The position numbers and the translations under genes were made by a program. Source: Glebionis coronaria (lineage: Eukaryota; Streptophyta; Magnoliopsida; Asterales; Asteraceae). Taken from it: a DNA stretch of 64,000 nucleotides. This document shows positions 23,768 to 35,950 of this stretch, piece by piece (positions within the stretch are counted from its first letter, which is position 1; each line of letters starts with the position of its first letter). The notes beneath the pieces are model-generated. The model was not told the DNA's origin, made no database searches, and saw nothing but the letters and a program-made list of their open reading frames with translations. The stretch covers positions 572,860,868-572,924,867 of the forward strand of contig CM046878.1 of NCBI GenBank assembly GCA_025667525.1. The letters are read 5' to 3'.

Positions 23768-24145
23768 ACTTGACTAAGTATGAGGGTATGTAGTGTAACT
23801 TATCCATTATCTAAAGAAATAGCTATCTTTACTAAAAATAACTATAAGCTCTTAACTGAAAATCGTAAGTTATTAATTATAAATCTATTAATATTAGCTA
23901 TAAGTTGTATTGTTTTACAATAAAAGTGTTTGGTAAATTAGTTATTAACTGTAAAATTAAGATGTTAAATAACTTAAAATGACATATTTAGATAAATTAT
24001 AATATGTTAGGAGGGTATATTAGTGATTTACAGCTTTTACAGAGCTAGTTATAAAGTTGTATAAATAAGTTTTTCATTTAAAAGCTAATAAAAAACTAAC
24101 AATTCTAAAAATTTGTTGTACCAAACAGAGCTAGTTATTTTAAAT
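23768..24145. repeat. MITE relic related to 61551-61918
   Basis: Words such as AAAAGTGTTTGGTAAATTAG, ATGACATATTTA, AAATTATAATATG, TTTACAG and CCAAACAGAGCT occur in the same order at 61.56-61.91 kb, where the copy has Tourist-like ends. Ends of this copy are not readable. Confidence 0.45.
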
Positions 24146-24149
24146 GAGA

Positions 24150-24300
24150 TTTTTTTAACGGCAGTTTTTTACAACTCACCCAAACTATCTCAAAAATTTT
24201 ATCTCACATGTCTCCACCAAAACTTGAACCCACAACTTTTAGGTTAGAGGGTCACTCACATACCGCTGTGCCAAAAGACTTTTAATTATTTTAAAAAATT
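24150..24300 (-). mobile_element. tRNA-derived SINE-like sequence (minus strand)
   Basis: Minus-strand reading gives an A-box-like TTGGCACAGCGGTATGTGAG and, about 40 bases on, a B-box-like GTGGGTTCAAGTTTTGG, followed by unrelated body and an A-rich tail. The head resembles a tRNA, but no full cloverleaf is seen. Target duplications were not found. Confidence 0.5.
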
Positions 24301-24391
24301 ATTTTTAAAACAAAAAACTAACAACTTTCAAAAAAAAATTAAAAATCTCTTGCCAAACATATTATAATCTAAGTTATAAAATATCAAAATT

Positions 24392-24847
24392 CAAGGTTTT
24401 CAAGATCGGGATCTTACCTAGGATCGTTTTTATCTTTGTAAGATCGAGATCGTAGAGTATGATCGAGATCGTAAGATCCTACTATAATGTAATTATCTTA
24501 GTATTATTTGTAATATTTTACAAATTTACAAATTAATATACATCGTAAACACAAGATTATACGTATATTTCATAAAATATAGTCCTAAATTATGATTATG
24601 AAATGTATAAGAAGATTTACATGTTGTTTTATAGACTATACAAAATAAAACCTACAAATTTATAGTTTTTTAGTTTTTCGTTCGAGAAAAAGTAGAATCG
24701 GATCGTAGTAGATCCTAAGATCCTATGATCAAGATCGGGATCTTATAAGATCTTAAGCATGGAAAGATCATACGTAAGATCCGGATCGCTTTTTGCTTTA
24801 CAATATCGTAAAATCGTAAGATCCTGATCGGGATCTTGACAACCTTG
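24392..24847. mobile_element. hAT-type miniature element, 8-bp TSD (7/8)
   Basis: Termini CAAGGTTTTCAAGATC and GATCTTGACAACCTTG are inverted. Flanks TCAAAATT (24384-24391) and GCAAAATT (24848-24855) agree at 7 of 8. The body is full of GATCGGGATCTTA/TAAGATC words on both strands. Non-coding, 456 bp. Confidence 0.75.
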
Positions 24848-24855
24848 GCAAAATT

Positions 24856-25361
24856 ACTTATTTTTCGACTATTTATTTGGCGTTTCATACATCTTTTTCT
24901 TTTAATAAAATCTTGGTACTTTCCTAGACACATGGCTCTTTAAAGAACATTAAGAATTAGATTGCACAAGTAAGACCAAACCTTTCCTTAAAGTTACCTT
25001 TTCTTAGGGAGCAAAAATAGCTAAAACCTACCAATAACAAGTAAAAGATACTATAAATATAACAATTTGATATATTATGATTGACTTGTTTTACTCGATT
25101 TATATGAGTTGGAAATTATCCACCCACACATATATATCTGACCACAAAATCATAACTAAACCCTTAAAAAACTAAAAGCCAACACATACTTCCCTATTTA
25201 ATAGCATCATCCTCTCCTTATGAAAATTGACTTTATGAATTGGTCTTTTTGAAAGATATATAAACTCTCTCTATGAAAACATTTTCTCTCTAAAACATCT
25301 TGTTGTTTTGTATTGGTTTTGTTCATAGAACAAAAAAACAACAAATACAAGAGAAGAAACA
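24856..25361. other. Upstream region of the FAF-like gene
   Basis: AT-rich, no other gene. The last about 100 bases are a CT/A-rich leader (CTCTCTATGAAAACATTTTC) typical of a plant 5' UTR. A clear TATA box was not identified. Confidence 0.35.
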
Positions 25362-25962
25362 ATGGCTGCATGTGGAAGCCTTCAACACATCTTTGAGAAT
25401 CCATTAGACACCCCATCACCCCTCACCTCATGTAAAAACCACATTATCCCCATGAAACCTGTGAACGCGCCCGATAGTTCACCTACGGACGTGTTCTCAG
25501 GTTTCAATCTTAATGATGAAACCGACACGTTTCCATCCTCCCCGAGTCATAATTCCGAGAGGTTATCAGAAGCTTTAGGGTGTGAGAGCTTCGACGACGT
25601 GGAAGAAGATGTTGATGATCAATGGATACAACATGAGCATATAACTAAACGTACCAAAGAGGTCTAGGATAAGTGGGAAGGAAATTCCACCACCAATATC
25701 GTCTATTGGAAGACGGGTGTGTTTTAAATCTTATCGATGTAATGGGAGGCTCATTCTTAAGGAGGAAAAGATTCCAGCGCAAGAAATCCTGCATGCGTTT
25801 AGAGAAGATGGACGGTTGAAGTTGCAGTTTATTCAGTTTGACGATGATGCTGAGGTCGAGAGGGGAAATGGACAAAACGTAGGTCAAGGTAATGGCGTCG
25901 AGGTTCATCAAGATTGTGATGACAATATAGAGAAGAATGAGATTAGGGAAGAATCATCATAA
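25362..25962 (+). CDS. FANTASTIC FOUR (FAF)-like protein, frameshifted
   Basis: ATG at 25362 in good plant context (AACAATGGCT) opens MAACGSLQHIFENPL, the usual FAF-family start. The first frame continues 101 residues through an acidic stretch to KRTKEV and a stop at 25665-25667. The +1 frame then carries the FAF domain: SGKEIPPPISSIGRRVCFKS, YRCNGRLILKEEKIP, then AQEILHAFREDGRLKLQFIQ, and an acidic tail ending at 25962. FAF proteins are plant-specific; Arabidopsis members modulate shoot meristem size through the WUSCHEL pathway. The +1 frame has a stop (TAA) at about 25640, so the shift must fall within about 25 bases (25643-25667). No intron fits that interval. Either a real one-base lesion (pseudogene) or a sequence error. 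The gene is convergent with the amidase gene downstream. Confidence 0.85.
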
Positions 25963-27655
25963 CATGCCAATTTGTAAAGTTCCAAATCTTTTTTCTTACA
26001 AATAACTTAAGTGGAATAGGAGATGATTTTTGACTTCATATGTGTTATTTAGTTGCTAATTCCCTGTCAGTTAAATTAGTTTTGATCTACATGCTTACAT
26101 GTCATGTTCATATTCAAAATAAAATCCCCACCTAGTCAAACAAAACATATGAGATCCTAAATCATACATAAGTTAAACTACATAGCTTAAATCATAATTG
26201 ATGTTTCCATATAAATCTCTTACCCTCTCAGGAAAAAAAGTTCTGCAACTATTGGTTCGGCTTTCAGCTTAGGCAACCAATTTGTGTTTATATGATGGCT
26301 GTATACTCGTGTTACATATATACATACGTTAAAAGGAACTGTTTAACTAAATACTCTGCGCATGCATGAGGCATATTTGGCTATGTTTGTATAACGATGT
26401 AATGTTAATAGGAAAACATTGTTCAAAATCCATAAGTGAGGCATTAGGTTCAAGTTTGAGCATCACCTTACTAGGAAAACATTGTGATTTACTCTCCTCG
26501 TGTTCGCTGGGGAAAAGTGGGATCACCCGGGTCATCTTTAACCCTGATATTTTCTTTAAAAGATATAAAGCTCAAAGGCAAGATCTATATGATTTACTTT
26601 TCCACCAAAATTTTCAAATCTAAAGCTAAAATGAAAACACAAAGATTGGAATATGAGGTCAAGATATTAGCAGACTCTGTAAACATAAGATTAGGTAGAC
26701 CATACATGAGAGATACAGCAGGGACAGAGATCCTGAAAAACTAGTTATTGGCCAAAACTAAGTACATATAAACATGAACAAGGTACAACTAGAAACTATC
26801 TAATCAAACAAAGCCTAAGTTTTTTTCTGTGACGATAATGGACCATATATCAGATGTGATGATCTTACATATGATCTTGAAAGCAACATGTTCAGGTTTT
26901 TATACCACATGTGAAGAAAAAAAAGTCTTGGGGACCAACTAAACATCTTTATGAGGTTTTTGTCTAAATATCTTGAGATGCTTAGGTTTAAAGGAATTTC
27001 TAAAAGAATACGTAAATCACAATACTAAGCATACGATACTAACGTAATCTACATACAAACAAACTGCTAAGGACGGTCAATCAAAGGTCAAGGAAGTGCA
27101 TATCTTTAGGTAGTTGTTATATCACAAGAAATGATGACAGAGATATTATGTTGATTAATTTGATGGAACTAGATGAACCATGTGTAGCAAGTAGCAACTT
27201 TACAGCTTTCAGCCCGTGATGCTGATACCCACACGACAGAGATGCATACCAAGACATCCAGGTGGGAAATGTAGGGAAATAACAGATAATAACTTAAAAT
27301 ATGTTTTGTTCTAACAAAAAAATACTGCAGTGTTTTCATTTCCTCCGGTTTTAGTCATTGCACTCTTTTCGGTAAATATGAGTTATTAATAAATGGTTGT
27401 GTCGAAAAATGTAATCAATAACTGGCTCTTTAAAAATGTAAAACCATATAAATGAACAGATAAGTTGTTATGTTTAGGATGCAAAGGAAATATATTTACG
27501 CCAACGTGTATGATATTATTGATCATATTTGAAGCTCCAATACTATGAAAATTATTATGAAATGAGTTCATGTTCATGAAATTCTAGCGAGATTAAACAA
27601 AACGTGTGGGCATAATTATTGAAATGTTTGATAGATTTATTAAAATGCTAAATCA
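25963..27655. other. Intergenic region between convergent genes
   Basis: No gene recognised. A 14-base word, TAGGAAAACATTGT, is repeated near 26409 and 26472. For the minus-strand amidase gene, an AATAAA poly(A) signal reads at 27636-27641, just past its stop. Confidence 0.4.
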
Positions 27656-30600
27656 TCATGAACGGATGCTGCCATCTAATGTCAAAAGCACCTTGTATAG
27701 ATCTGGCCGTCGATCACGAAATATCCCCCAGCTATGTCTCTTGGATTTAATTTGATCCAGATCAAACTCAGCTACAAGAACTGCTTCATCTTTATCATTA
27801 GCAACTTCGACAATCTCTCCAGTAGGTCCTGTTTATAAAGAATCAATGTTAAAAATCCATTTACCAAGACGTATCATAACAACGCAGATGGAAATTGTGA
27901 CCCATTTACCTACAAAATGGGCCGATTTGGTTATTTAATGTAATGAATATGTTTCTGGGTTATCAGCTAGAAAACCCTTTATACTTTCACCAAAAATGCT
28001 TTTAAATCCTTCAAGTATTTCCGGGGTTGATTCGGTCCTCCGAACTTCGAAAATGCAGTTTAGCCCCTCAATATAAAGATTTAAAATATAAACTTCAGGG
28101 ACGTAACTCGTAATTAATAACAAAGATGATGACTTGACTATTTACCAAAGAGAAGCTTTAGCTTTTTCGAATAATAAACATATTTGAGAGCCAAATCAAC
28201 TAAAAAGAGACTTTAGGGACTTGAACGCACTTTTGGTCAAAGTATGCATGGTCTTCTTGTCGATAAACCGACATTTCATATCTAAGTAGTCAAAACAGGT
28301 AAGACCCGAAAGAGTATATATGTAAGAAAAGGGATCAAACAAGTACAATCCAAATAACAGCTATAAGAAAGGTGGTCAAACAAGTCACAACTCACAAGTC
28401 AACCCAAAATGTACTTTTACGCATAAAACATACTATGTACTATTCGTCAAAAAACTATTGTTGAGATAAAAGAAGCTGTGTAGTCATATTTGACACATTC
28501 GTTGTTTAAGAAAAACTTTAATGGAAAGTAAATCGGGTCAATTATACCCTTTTGATGCATATAAAATATTGCCCATTTTGAACCGACCCGCTTTGACCCA
28601 TTACTCAGCCTGTCTATTTATCCACCTCATAACCAACCACAGCCGTTAGTCTAGAGCAATGGTTAGAATTACATACCTGCTATGAAGGAGTTGCCGTAGA
28701 ATGTTATTGCACTTTTACCATGTTCTGTCTCAATGACCTCTTTACCTATGCGATTTGATGCTACAAGAGGTACCTACAACCATACACATCACACTCTTAA
28801 GTCATAGTTACATATGATGCACAACAAAAGAGCAATATGATCCAGATTGCTACTTCAAACCAGAACATAGAGTGAGACTATTTAGTATTGACATTTGACT
28901 CACCAAATTAGCTCCAGCATGGCCTTGCATGACTCGTTTCCAGTGATCACGTGAATCAAGACCGTCATCTTGCGGTTCAGAGCCTATAGCAGTAGGGTAA
29001 AACAATATCTCTGCACCTTGAAGAACCATGGCTCTGGCTGCCTCTGGAAACCACTGATCCCAGCATATTGCTGACACAGAAATGCATTAAGATGTTAAAA
29101 AAGCTGCTCAGCTTTAAACAAATTCAGTTAAAGCAACTGAAAGCAACTTCTTATAGTCCTTCCGAATATGGCTCCAAAAAATAAGTTGTAGGGGTGGCAA
29201 AATAAGAGAGACGGTAATCTGGTCAACTCAGTATGCTGCAGATACTTGTTAGAATTGGCTGGGGTGTTTGGATGATCGGTGAGGATTGAGGACAGACGGA
29301 GTGTAGTGTATGTGATGATGCCTGTCTTGGTGCTCTTCTTTATGCCTGGTGTCTGAGGATGGGGTCTGCAACTAGGTGTATTGTTTGCAGTAACTAGTAC
29401 AAGAAATGTAGTCACTTAGTGCTGATGGGCTTTCTGAATTCTTGGGTTGTGTTTGGGTTAAGGAGTTGATAATATATATGTTAACCTTTTGAACCAAAAA
29501 TTAAAGACAGCCGGGTCAAAACTCACAAGCAGGTAGATAGATCAGTGTAAGTGGAATCAAATCGGGTCGACGTGAAACAAGAAAGAATTTTATGCGTTAA
29601 AAATACAATGTGGGGTGACTTCAGATCTGTTTCACCCATTTGACCTGTTTCCTTTTAGCTTCTTTTTTTGTTTGACGTTTTAGAAAGTAAAACATAACCC
29701 CGATCAGCCAATTTGTAAGTGGTCGAATTGCCAGTTTGCCACTTTTAGTTAGAAAAGCATCTACATTTTGGAATGGATCCGATAGGAAGTTGGTCAAATG
29801 GCGGTAAATGAAGATTGAGGAAAACGTACCCACACCGATCTTCGCAAACTTAGTTTGGAACACCTGCATATAAGTACCAAGGTATGTAAGGTAAGAACGG
29901 TAACCAAAACCAGATGAATAACTAAGGCTTAACTTTTAAGAGTTACATAGGTTACATATAGTTCATACAGATTAGTTTACTTCAAGAGTTACATGAACAT
30001 TTTATTATTAGATATGAAAACGATAACTATAGCGAATCTATGGACATATATTTTTTGTCAACCAGAAAAAGTGAAAATACTGAAACTGATGTTAATAAGT
30101 CATAGTCGACGTTTAACACAAGACGGTAGTAGTATTAGAAATCTCACCATGAAGCCGGTGTCACCTGCATTGAAGTAGAATTTTTCTTCATATCCTGAAA
30201 AACAAGGTATGCTCATTCCAATTTAAATCAATGTACTTATAAGATTTAAAGTGATGTACTACGCTTATAAATCATACCAGGTCCATCTGGAATATGAGAT
30301 TTTCTGTATAGTCCAAGATCAGTCCCATCAGCATCGATTATTGCTATTGAGTTGTAATGTGCATTATTTGCCTCCTCAAAAAAGCTGACAGGTATAACAA
30401 CTCCCAATTCCTTTGCAAGTTCTTGCATCCTGTAAAGTATTGAATTAAGCTTAACTCCAAACACGATTAACTTATAATTTAATCATCAACCAAAAGATGT
30501 ACAAATTGCTTTTACGTCAACCTCAAAATAGTGGGATGATCCTTGTAAGGTTTTGCACGCTGAATGTAATCTTCCCTTTGTGCTTGACAAAAATAATAGC

Positions 30601-32772
30601 CCTCAAATAGTTCCTGTCAAAAGGAACAATTTATATTAGTTTAAATAAGCGGCCAAGCTGCTAAAAGTTATAAAAATGTTCAATTGAGTAACCAGGAATT
30701 CACATCTATGTTTTGGATGTTCTGTAGTATTAGGAATCAAACCTGAATAAGGATGATATTAGCACCCTTCTCATGAGCCGATCTCACCAGCCTGCAATAA
30801 AAGACATACTTTAAGACGGGAAAGATATTGCAGGTGGAACATTAAGTGTTAAAGGATGACATAACAGATAAATATGGAGTCCCGGCCAACGATAGATTGT
30901 GCCATATCTGCTATGATAGTCATGAGATCAGAAGCTAAACTAACAAGAAGACTATTATTATTTGCTCGTTTAATGATGCCAGGTTGCCAACAACTTTCAA
31001 ACTTTGTAACAGTCTATAAACTAACAAAAAGCCTAATATTATTCATTACACCGAAACAGTTTACTTATCACTAAAATGATTGTTATTTTTCCCCGAAATG
31101 AAATATATTCGCATCACTGCATAACATTAAGTTATTTAACATTCAGTCATAAACCAATCAAGCCCGAAAGTTTTTTTCTTTACTAGTAATTACGACAAAT
31201 TCGTACACAAAGCAGCACAACGTGTAAATGATGAAAACTTCAAGATAACATAAAGGCCAATTGCAAATACACTGCAATCACAAAGTATAAACCTAACACC
31301 ATGATTCTACAGAGTTCATTAGTACTTCAAGGCAGAAAATTTCCAGTCAACGTAACCGCTCAGAGTGACCTAGCTTGTGACTATGATGACCAAAAATGCA
31401 CGTCATCCTAACTGTCCAACTAAAATGTTAACATACTTTCAGGTGTATTTTACTCAGTAAACAACTTACAATACCTTTTACCAAGGCCGGCTAAAGGGGA
31501 GTGCAGCCTGTGCCATTGCACAGGGGCCCATTCTACCAAGGGCCACCAATTTATCAGTCATCCTTTTACAAATATAAACATTAAAAGCCCGTTTGACGTA
31601 TTCTTATTGTATCTTAATTAACTTGCTGTCAAACTTCTTTATGCAAGCCCACATTCTATTAGAACATGTAGATAAATAATTTTAACATCTCGTGAAGCAA
31701 TACGGCAGTAGTAATAAATACTGTCATAACTCATAACCATCAATAGATGAGAAAAAGTCAATTTTTATATTATCTTTCAAACCTAAAATTCAAATTTGGC
31801 AGCTAATTTATCTTTGACATTTTCTTTTAAAAAAACACTGCAAGGTAGTAATACCTAATACTATTGAAAAATTTGTTGATTATTAAGGTGACAATCAATC
31901 ATAAGTAAACATCCATCTATTACCACACACTTAACATACAAATTTGTAATCTGTCACCCCGTTTTCCTACGAAATTTTCGTGTATAACAGGGCCTCTTTG
32001 TAATTACGGCACAGGGCCAACAAAATCCACGAGACGGCCCTGCCTTTTACCATTGTAGTTAACACGCTTACTTTTTCCGTATGTATAAGTTGCATCTTGA
32101 TGCAACATACGATTGCACTAAAACTGTAAGTGTCTTAAGCACAATGGCATAAAGTGATTAAAAAACAACCACAAAAAAGTGTGTGTTTGGGTTTGTGTGT
32201 TTGGCAAAAGTAGCAGTAATAGTGAGCGGTGTAATCATAATGTGTAAAACATCTCCTAAATGCTACTTAATGGAGCGCTGACTTGTTGGTTGCAAAACTA
32301 GCATTAAAGATGACAACGCTCACTACAGCTCCTAAATAGATAAAGCTACTTAATGTTGTTGTTGCTTAACCAACTGACCAAAGGTAACTTTGGGGAGGTA
32401 TTCTCGGAGAGGTCTCAAGTTCGAGTCTCACTAAAACCGTCAGGGGCCCGAAATAAATAGCAGCAGGAGTGGGCTTTATCTCCTAAGAAAAAGGTTCAAA
32501 GCTTGCATACGGCTCGAATTACTAACTACTAACTCGCAGTTAAAGATAATGTTGTTGTTGCTTTATTAATTGCAGCAAAAAACTATTTAGTAATAAAATA
32601 AAGATACAAAGTACTAGTATGTGAATGCAATTAATTGGAAGAAAGTTATATGTTTGTAATATAATTAAAAAAAATAAATTAAAGATAACCTTTCGGCGGT
32701 GGCGAGGTTGGTGGGGATATCATCGGAGCAGCCAAATTGAAGAGATGAAACCACCACTTTCCGGCTGCTCAT
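27656..32772 (-). CDS. CPA: N-carbamoylputrescine amidase (nitrilase superfamily)
   Basis: Hydrolyses N-carbamoylputrescine to putrescine, CO2 and ammonia, the last step of the arginine decarboxylase route to polyamines. Nine exons, all GT-AG: 32690-32772, 30743-30791, 30522-30613, 30278-30429, 30148-30194, 29830-29863, 28904-29070, 28677-28773, 27656-27828. They join to 894 nt, 297 aa, starting MSSRKVVVSSLQFGCSDD and ending LLTLDGSIRS. The nitrilase triad is present: Glu45 (in QELFEGYYF), Lys118 (in YRKSHIPDG) and Cys155 (in AICWDQWFPE). Length and sequence closely match Arabidopsis NLP1/CPA (At2g27450, from memory). No transit or signal peptide, so cytosolic. Intron 1 (1.9 kb) holds a hAT element and a SINE. 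No lesion was seen in the reading frame, so the gene appears functional. Confidence 0.96.
29188..29748. mobile_element. Degenerate hAT-like relic in amidase intron 6
   Basis: TAGGGGTGGCAAAAT at 29189 resembles a hAT terminus of this window, and TTTGCCACTTTTA near 29735-29747 could be its decayed mate. GGGTCAAA and CCCATTTGACC words lie near the inner ends, as in the foldback element. No target duplication was found, so this is tentative. Similar GACCC words at 28540-28620 may be another relic. Confidence 0.3.
31482..32042. mobile_element. hAT-type miniature element in amidase intron 1, perfect 8-bp TSD
   Basis: Starts CAAGGCCGGCTAAAGG and ends GAGACGGCCCTG, flanked by the perfect duplication CCTTTTAC (31474-31481 and 32043-32050). 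The inverted match of the ends is imperfect (about the first eight bases), but inner parts also mirror (CAGGGGCCC near 31520 and CAGGGCC near 32013). At 561 bp it is non-coding. It lies wholly inside the intron, so the splice sites are untouched. Confidence 0.75.
32368..32546 (+). mobile_element. tRNA-derived SINE in amidase intron 1, 17-bp TSD
   Basis: Flanked by TAATGTTGTTGTTGCTT at 32351-32367 and 32547-32563. The body shares TCAAGTTCGAGTCTCACTAA (B-box), CAGGGGC, TTTATCTCCTAAG and AACTCGCAGTTAAA with the copy at 45817-46028, in the same order. The A-box end looks truncated here. It is antisense to the host gene. Confidence 0.75.
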
Positions 32773-32820
32773 TTTCCTCAGTCTGGATGGCGGCTGCTTT
32801 TGGGTGCTTTACGCACCCAC

Positions 32821-32827
32821 CTATATA
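32821..32827 (-). promoter_or_regulatory. Putative TATA box of the amidase gene
   Basis: TATATAG on the minus strand, in AGTTTATATAGG, about 50 bases before the ATG at 32772. It would give a very short leader. No other TATA-like word lies closer. Confidence 0.45.
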
Positions 32828-32978
32828 AACTACTTTCCCACGGTTTACAGTCCATGGCCCACCCACTTTTTTTATCAAGTTTCTCTTTTTCACTTTTTTT
32901 TTTTTTAATTTAATACTTTTAATGCGTAAAAACTTTACGTATTTTTTTTACACTTTCAGTTTCATAGTTATATATAGG

Positions 32979-33463
32979 CAATGTTGTAAAACAAGGCCTA
33001 GGAGGCCGCCTAGGCGCTAGGCAGTCATATTCCGTCTAGGAGGTGCTTAGAAGTTAGACGGTCAAAAAAATCAAGAAAGTTAACAAAAAGTCAATATTTT
33101 CTTACAAAAACTTAAGGGTTTTCTTTTTAATATATAGTGTCAATATTTATTTTAACGTAACATCTTAAAATAATAGATAAACACATGATTATAAATTTAA
33201 AGTAATGGGTTTTTCGTATGAAATTGGAACCAACTGAATTATATGTTCACGTTTGAAGTTTTAAGCACTTAATTGTTATGTTTTATTTGTCTATATTGCA
33301 AGAACTTCGAATTATTTGAAATTAGAAGTATTTTTTATGTCATACATATTATTTATAATATTTATATGCATAAAATTCCAATCCGCGTAGGCGCCGCCTA
33401 GATGAATTCCGCCTCGAAGGTCGTCGACCGCCTCACTAGCGCCTAGCGATTTTTGCAACCTGG
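32979..33463. mobile_element. hAT-type miniature element upstream of the amidase gene, perfect 8-bp TSD
   Basis: Ends CAATGTTGTAAAAC and TTTTTGCAACCTGG, flanked by the perfect duplication TATATAGG (32971-32978 and 33464-33471). GCCTAGGCGC-type palindromic words lie near both ends. The left end is about 207 bases upstream of the amidase ATG and about 150 from its putative TATA box. Non-coding, 485 bp. Confidence 0.75.
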
Positions 33464-33471
33464 TATATAGG

Positions 33472-33935
33472 TCAAAAGATCGAGATGCCAATACGTTTAA
33501 CCTATTTTGCACGTATTCTCATTTGGATGAATTAGGTAAATAAATCGTGTTCATGTAAGACGGTCAGTGTTGATAAAGTAACCGATTACTTAAACAATTA
33601 AATTAAAGTTTTCTAAGCACCTACTCTATAGTAATTTCAAGATATATATTCTTCATATCCGCTAAAGTAAGCTATTACTTCTTGAATGCTTTTAACCTAG
33701 TAAGAAATCAAACCGTCAATAACCGGATAAAGATAAGGGGTGTTTATTAAATTAAGTGGAAAAATATATGCACTTAATAAGCTTTTTAGTAGAAAAAGTA
33801 AAGTTTTAGAGGATTAATGGTTCGGACCTATTTTTGCTTTCCAAGCTAAAAAAATACATCCTTCGTTAGTAGCTCACAGTTAAAGGGTTGAATGTTATGA
33901 GTGTGTCGGATTGAGGGAATGGTTTTCAAACGATA
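33472..33935. other. Non-coding stretch
   Basis: No gene or element recognised between the hAT element and the MULE. Confidence 0.35.
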
Positions 33936-34338
33936 GAAATTGTTGGGTAAAGTGCATATTTCGTCCCTCGACTTTGCACAAACGATAATTTTGTCACCGA
34001 GTGAAAACTTCATGCAATTTTGTCACTATACTTTCCATTTTCATGCAAAACAACCCCTAAGTACTTTTATAACTTTTCGTCATTTCTGATCCCCCTTCTC
34101 GCGTCAGCACATCTCCCACCATTCGTTAATGCAAAATATGTCCCGACATTCTTTCTTCACCTTTCGTTTATGCAAATGCGTCCCTAAAATAATTTCCATA
34201 CCTGAAACTCTTTCTTTCCCGGTAAAAAATTCAATTATGAATATGCAATATAAAGTATCCACCGTTTTTGTTATAAATACATCATCTCATTTCCTTCCTT
34301 CAATCTGTATCTCACAACATATCAACGCCAATCATGAA

Positions 34339-34980
34339 ATGGATAAGTTTTGGCAAAATCGCTCTCGCGGTACCATCATCCCTGATTTGAGTCTCCTTTC
34401 TGGTAAGCTTCGGTCTTTATTAGGTCTTCTATATGGTAAGCTTAGCTTGGATATGCTCCTATTCTTATGTATATTGTATAGTTAATAATTATATGTGTTT
34501 TCTCTTTTTTTTGCTTCACAAAATAGAATCAAAACTTGTTTACTGTGCAAATCCGTCACAATGGTGAATTTACCTCACCACCAGAAAGAATATATTATTT
34601 TGGCATTATAAATTGGTTTGACTTAGTTCAGTTTGTCAAGTTCGGTATGTACATACAAGAAGAAATGTATAAGGATTTAGGGTACATAGAAGGTATGCTT
34701 TTGTTCTCGCGTTTATAGATACCTTGCCAGACATTGGACGACGGTTTGCTACCATTATCGTCTGAAGAAGACGTTAACAGATTTTTGGAGTATGTTCCTA
34801 GGTTTAAGGAAATGGAGGTGGATATTGAAACAGGTGTTTTGTTGGTATAACGGCACCTGATAGAGCAAAAGGCACGTGAGGGTAATGATGTGGTGGTAGA
34901 AGAAAATGTTGGTGATGATGTTGTGAAAGAGTTAGATCCAAACATTGTCAACAGTGAGAAAATGGTGACATTTTGTTAGA
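34339..34980 (+). pseudogene. PB1-like domain protein of MULE B, broken
   Basis: A short first exon (MDKFWQNRSRGTIIPDLSLL) ends at a good donor (CTG then GTAAGC, about 34402). After an intron, an acceptor-like AAATAG precedes NQNLFTVQIRHNGEF, TSPPERIYYFGIINWFDLVQ, MYIQEEMYKDLGYIEG. The domain goes on in other frames as LDDGLLPLSSEEDVNRFLEY and KEMEVDIETGVLLV. This is the plant PB1-like domain of MuDR-type proteins. Several frame changes and stops show it is dead in this copy. Confidence 0.65.
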
Positions 34981-35281
34981 CTAGCTTTGCTGGAAGGGAT
35001 GAAACTATAGCTGCTAGTGATTTTCGTGTCTATGACGATGACATTGAGTTCCCACCACCATGGTCAACGAAAAAATGTTTGAAGATAGGACTAGAAGGGT
35101 GGGTGTTGAGTATGAGTTCAGGAGAATATTAGAAGAGCTTGACAACGAGTTTAGGTTTGATTATTCAATCAAGGAAGAACAACCAAAATTCCAACGTTGT
35201 CACTTGGGATGATGTCACTTGTGAGGTTGATTTTGATATGAGGATGGAGGTTCATCAGTAACTGATAATAATGATAACATC

Positions 35282-35719
35282 AGTGGCAAGTCAGGGGATT
35301 TTCCTACATGGGACACTGATGATGCAGATTTGGATGAAGCCATGGATGTTGATTGGAATAATGATCCATACCATCTTGATGATGATCATGAAGAGATTAT
35401 TGACATGTTTGTTGACGTTGATCAAGCATTGGATGAGCTTAAGAAAATAACTCAAACTCAAGATTTGGATGACATTTTTGCTTATTATCAGCAACAAATG
35501 GATGAACTGGATATCGAGTTTGTGATTCCAGATAAAGAAGTGAAACCAGAGGCTGTTGAGGTGAAACCAAAGCCTGTTGAGGTCAAAGCAGAGGGTGTTG
35601 AGGTGAAAAAAGAGGTTGTTGAGGTCAAAGCAGAGGTTGTTGAGGTGAAGAAAGAGGCAAATGATGGTGATGATGATGTTGCACAAGAGCTGGTGGAAGA
35701 CCTCATAGGGAAAAAGTGA
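35282..35719 (+). pseudogene. Acidic C-terminal frame of MULE B protein with VEVK repeats
   Basis: An open frame (first ATG at 35342) runs to a stop at 35717-35719. It is Asp/Glu-rich, then carries about six copies of an eight-residue repeat of the form VEVKxExV between about 35551 and 35655, and ends AQELVEDLIGKK. It continues the decayed PB1-like protein upstream. Acidic linkers are common in these proteins. No enzyme domain is visible. The remaining part was probably displaced by the solo LTR just downstream. Confidence 0.5.
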
Positions 35720-35950
35720 TGGCAATGATGACTAACAAGCAAGAGAAAAATAAAGCTAAATGAGTGGTTTCAAGCTTAATGTTTTATTATGGATAAGTTG
35801 TAGAATATTGTGTCGATGTGGTGTTAGGTTTTAATGTAACTTTTGGTTATGTAATAAGTTATGCTAAGGAAGCCTAACATTGGTAATTTATGAACAAGAC
35901 AGTTTGACTAATTTAGCAAAAATAGTGGACTTGTATGAGCAGTTTGTCAC

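Noticed and set aside
27935..28123. 62-residue minus-strand frame in amidase intron 8
   Set aside because: Lies between well-defined exons 8 and 9, with no homology recognised; a chance frame.
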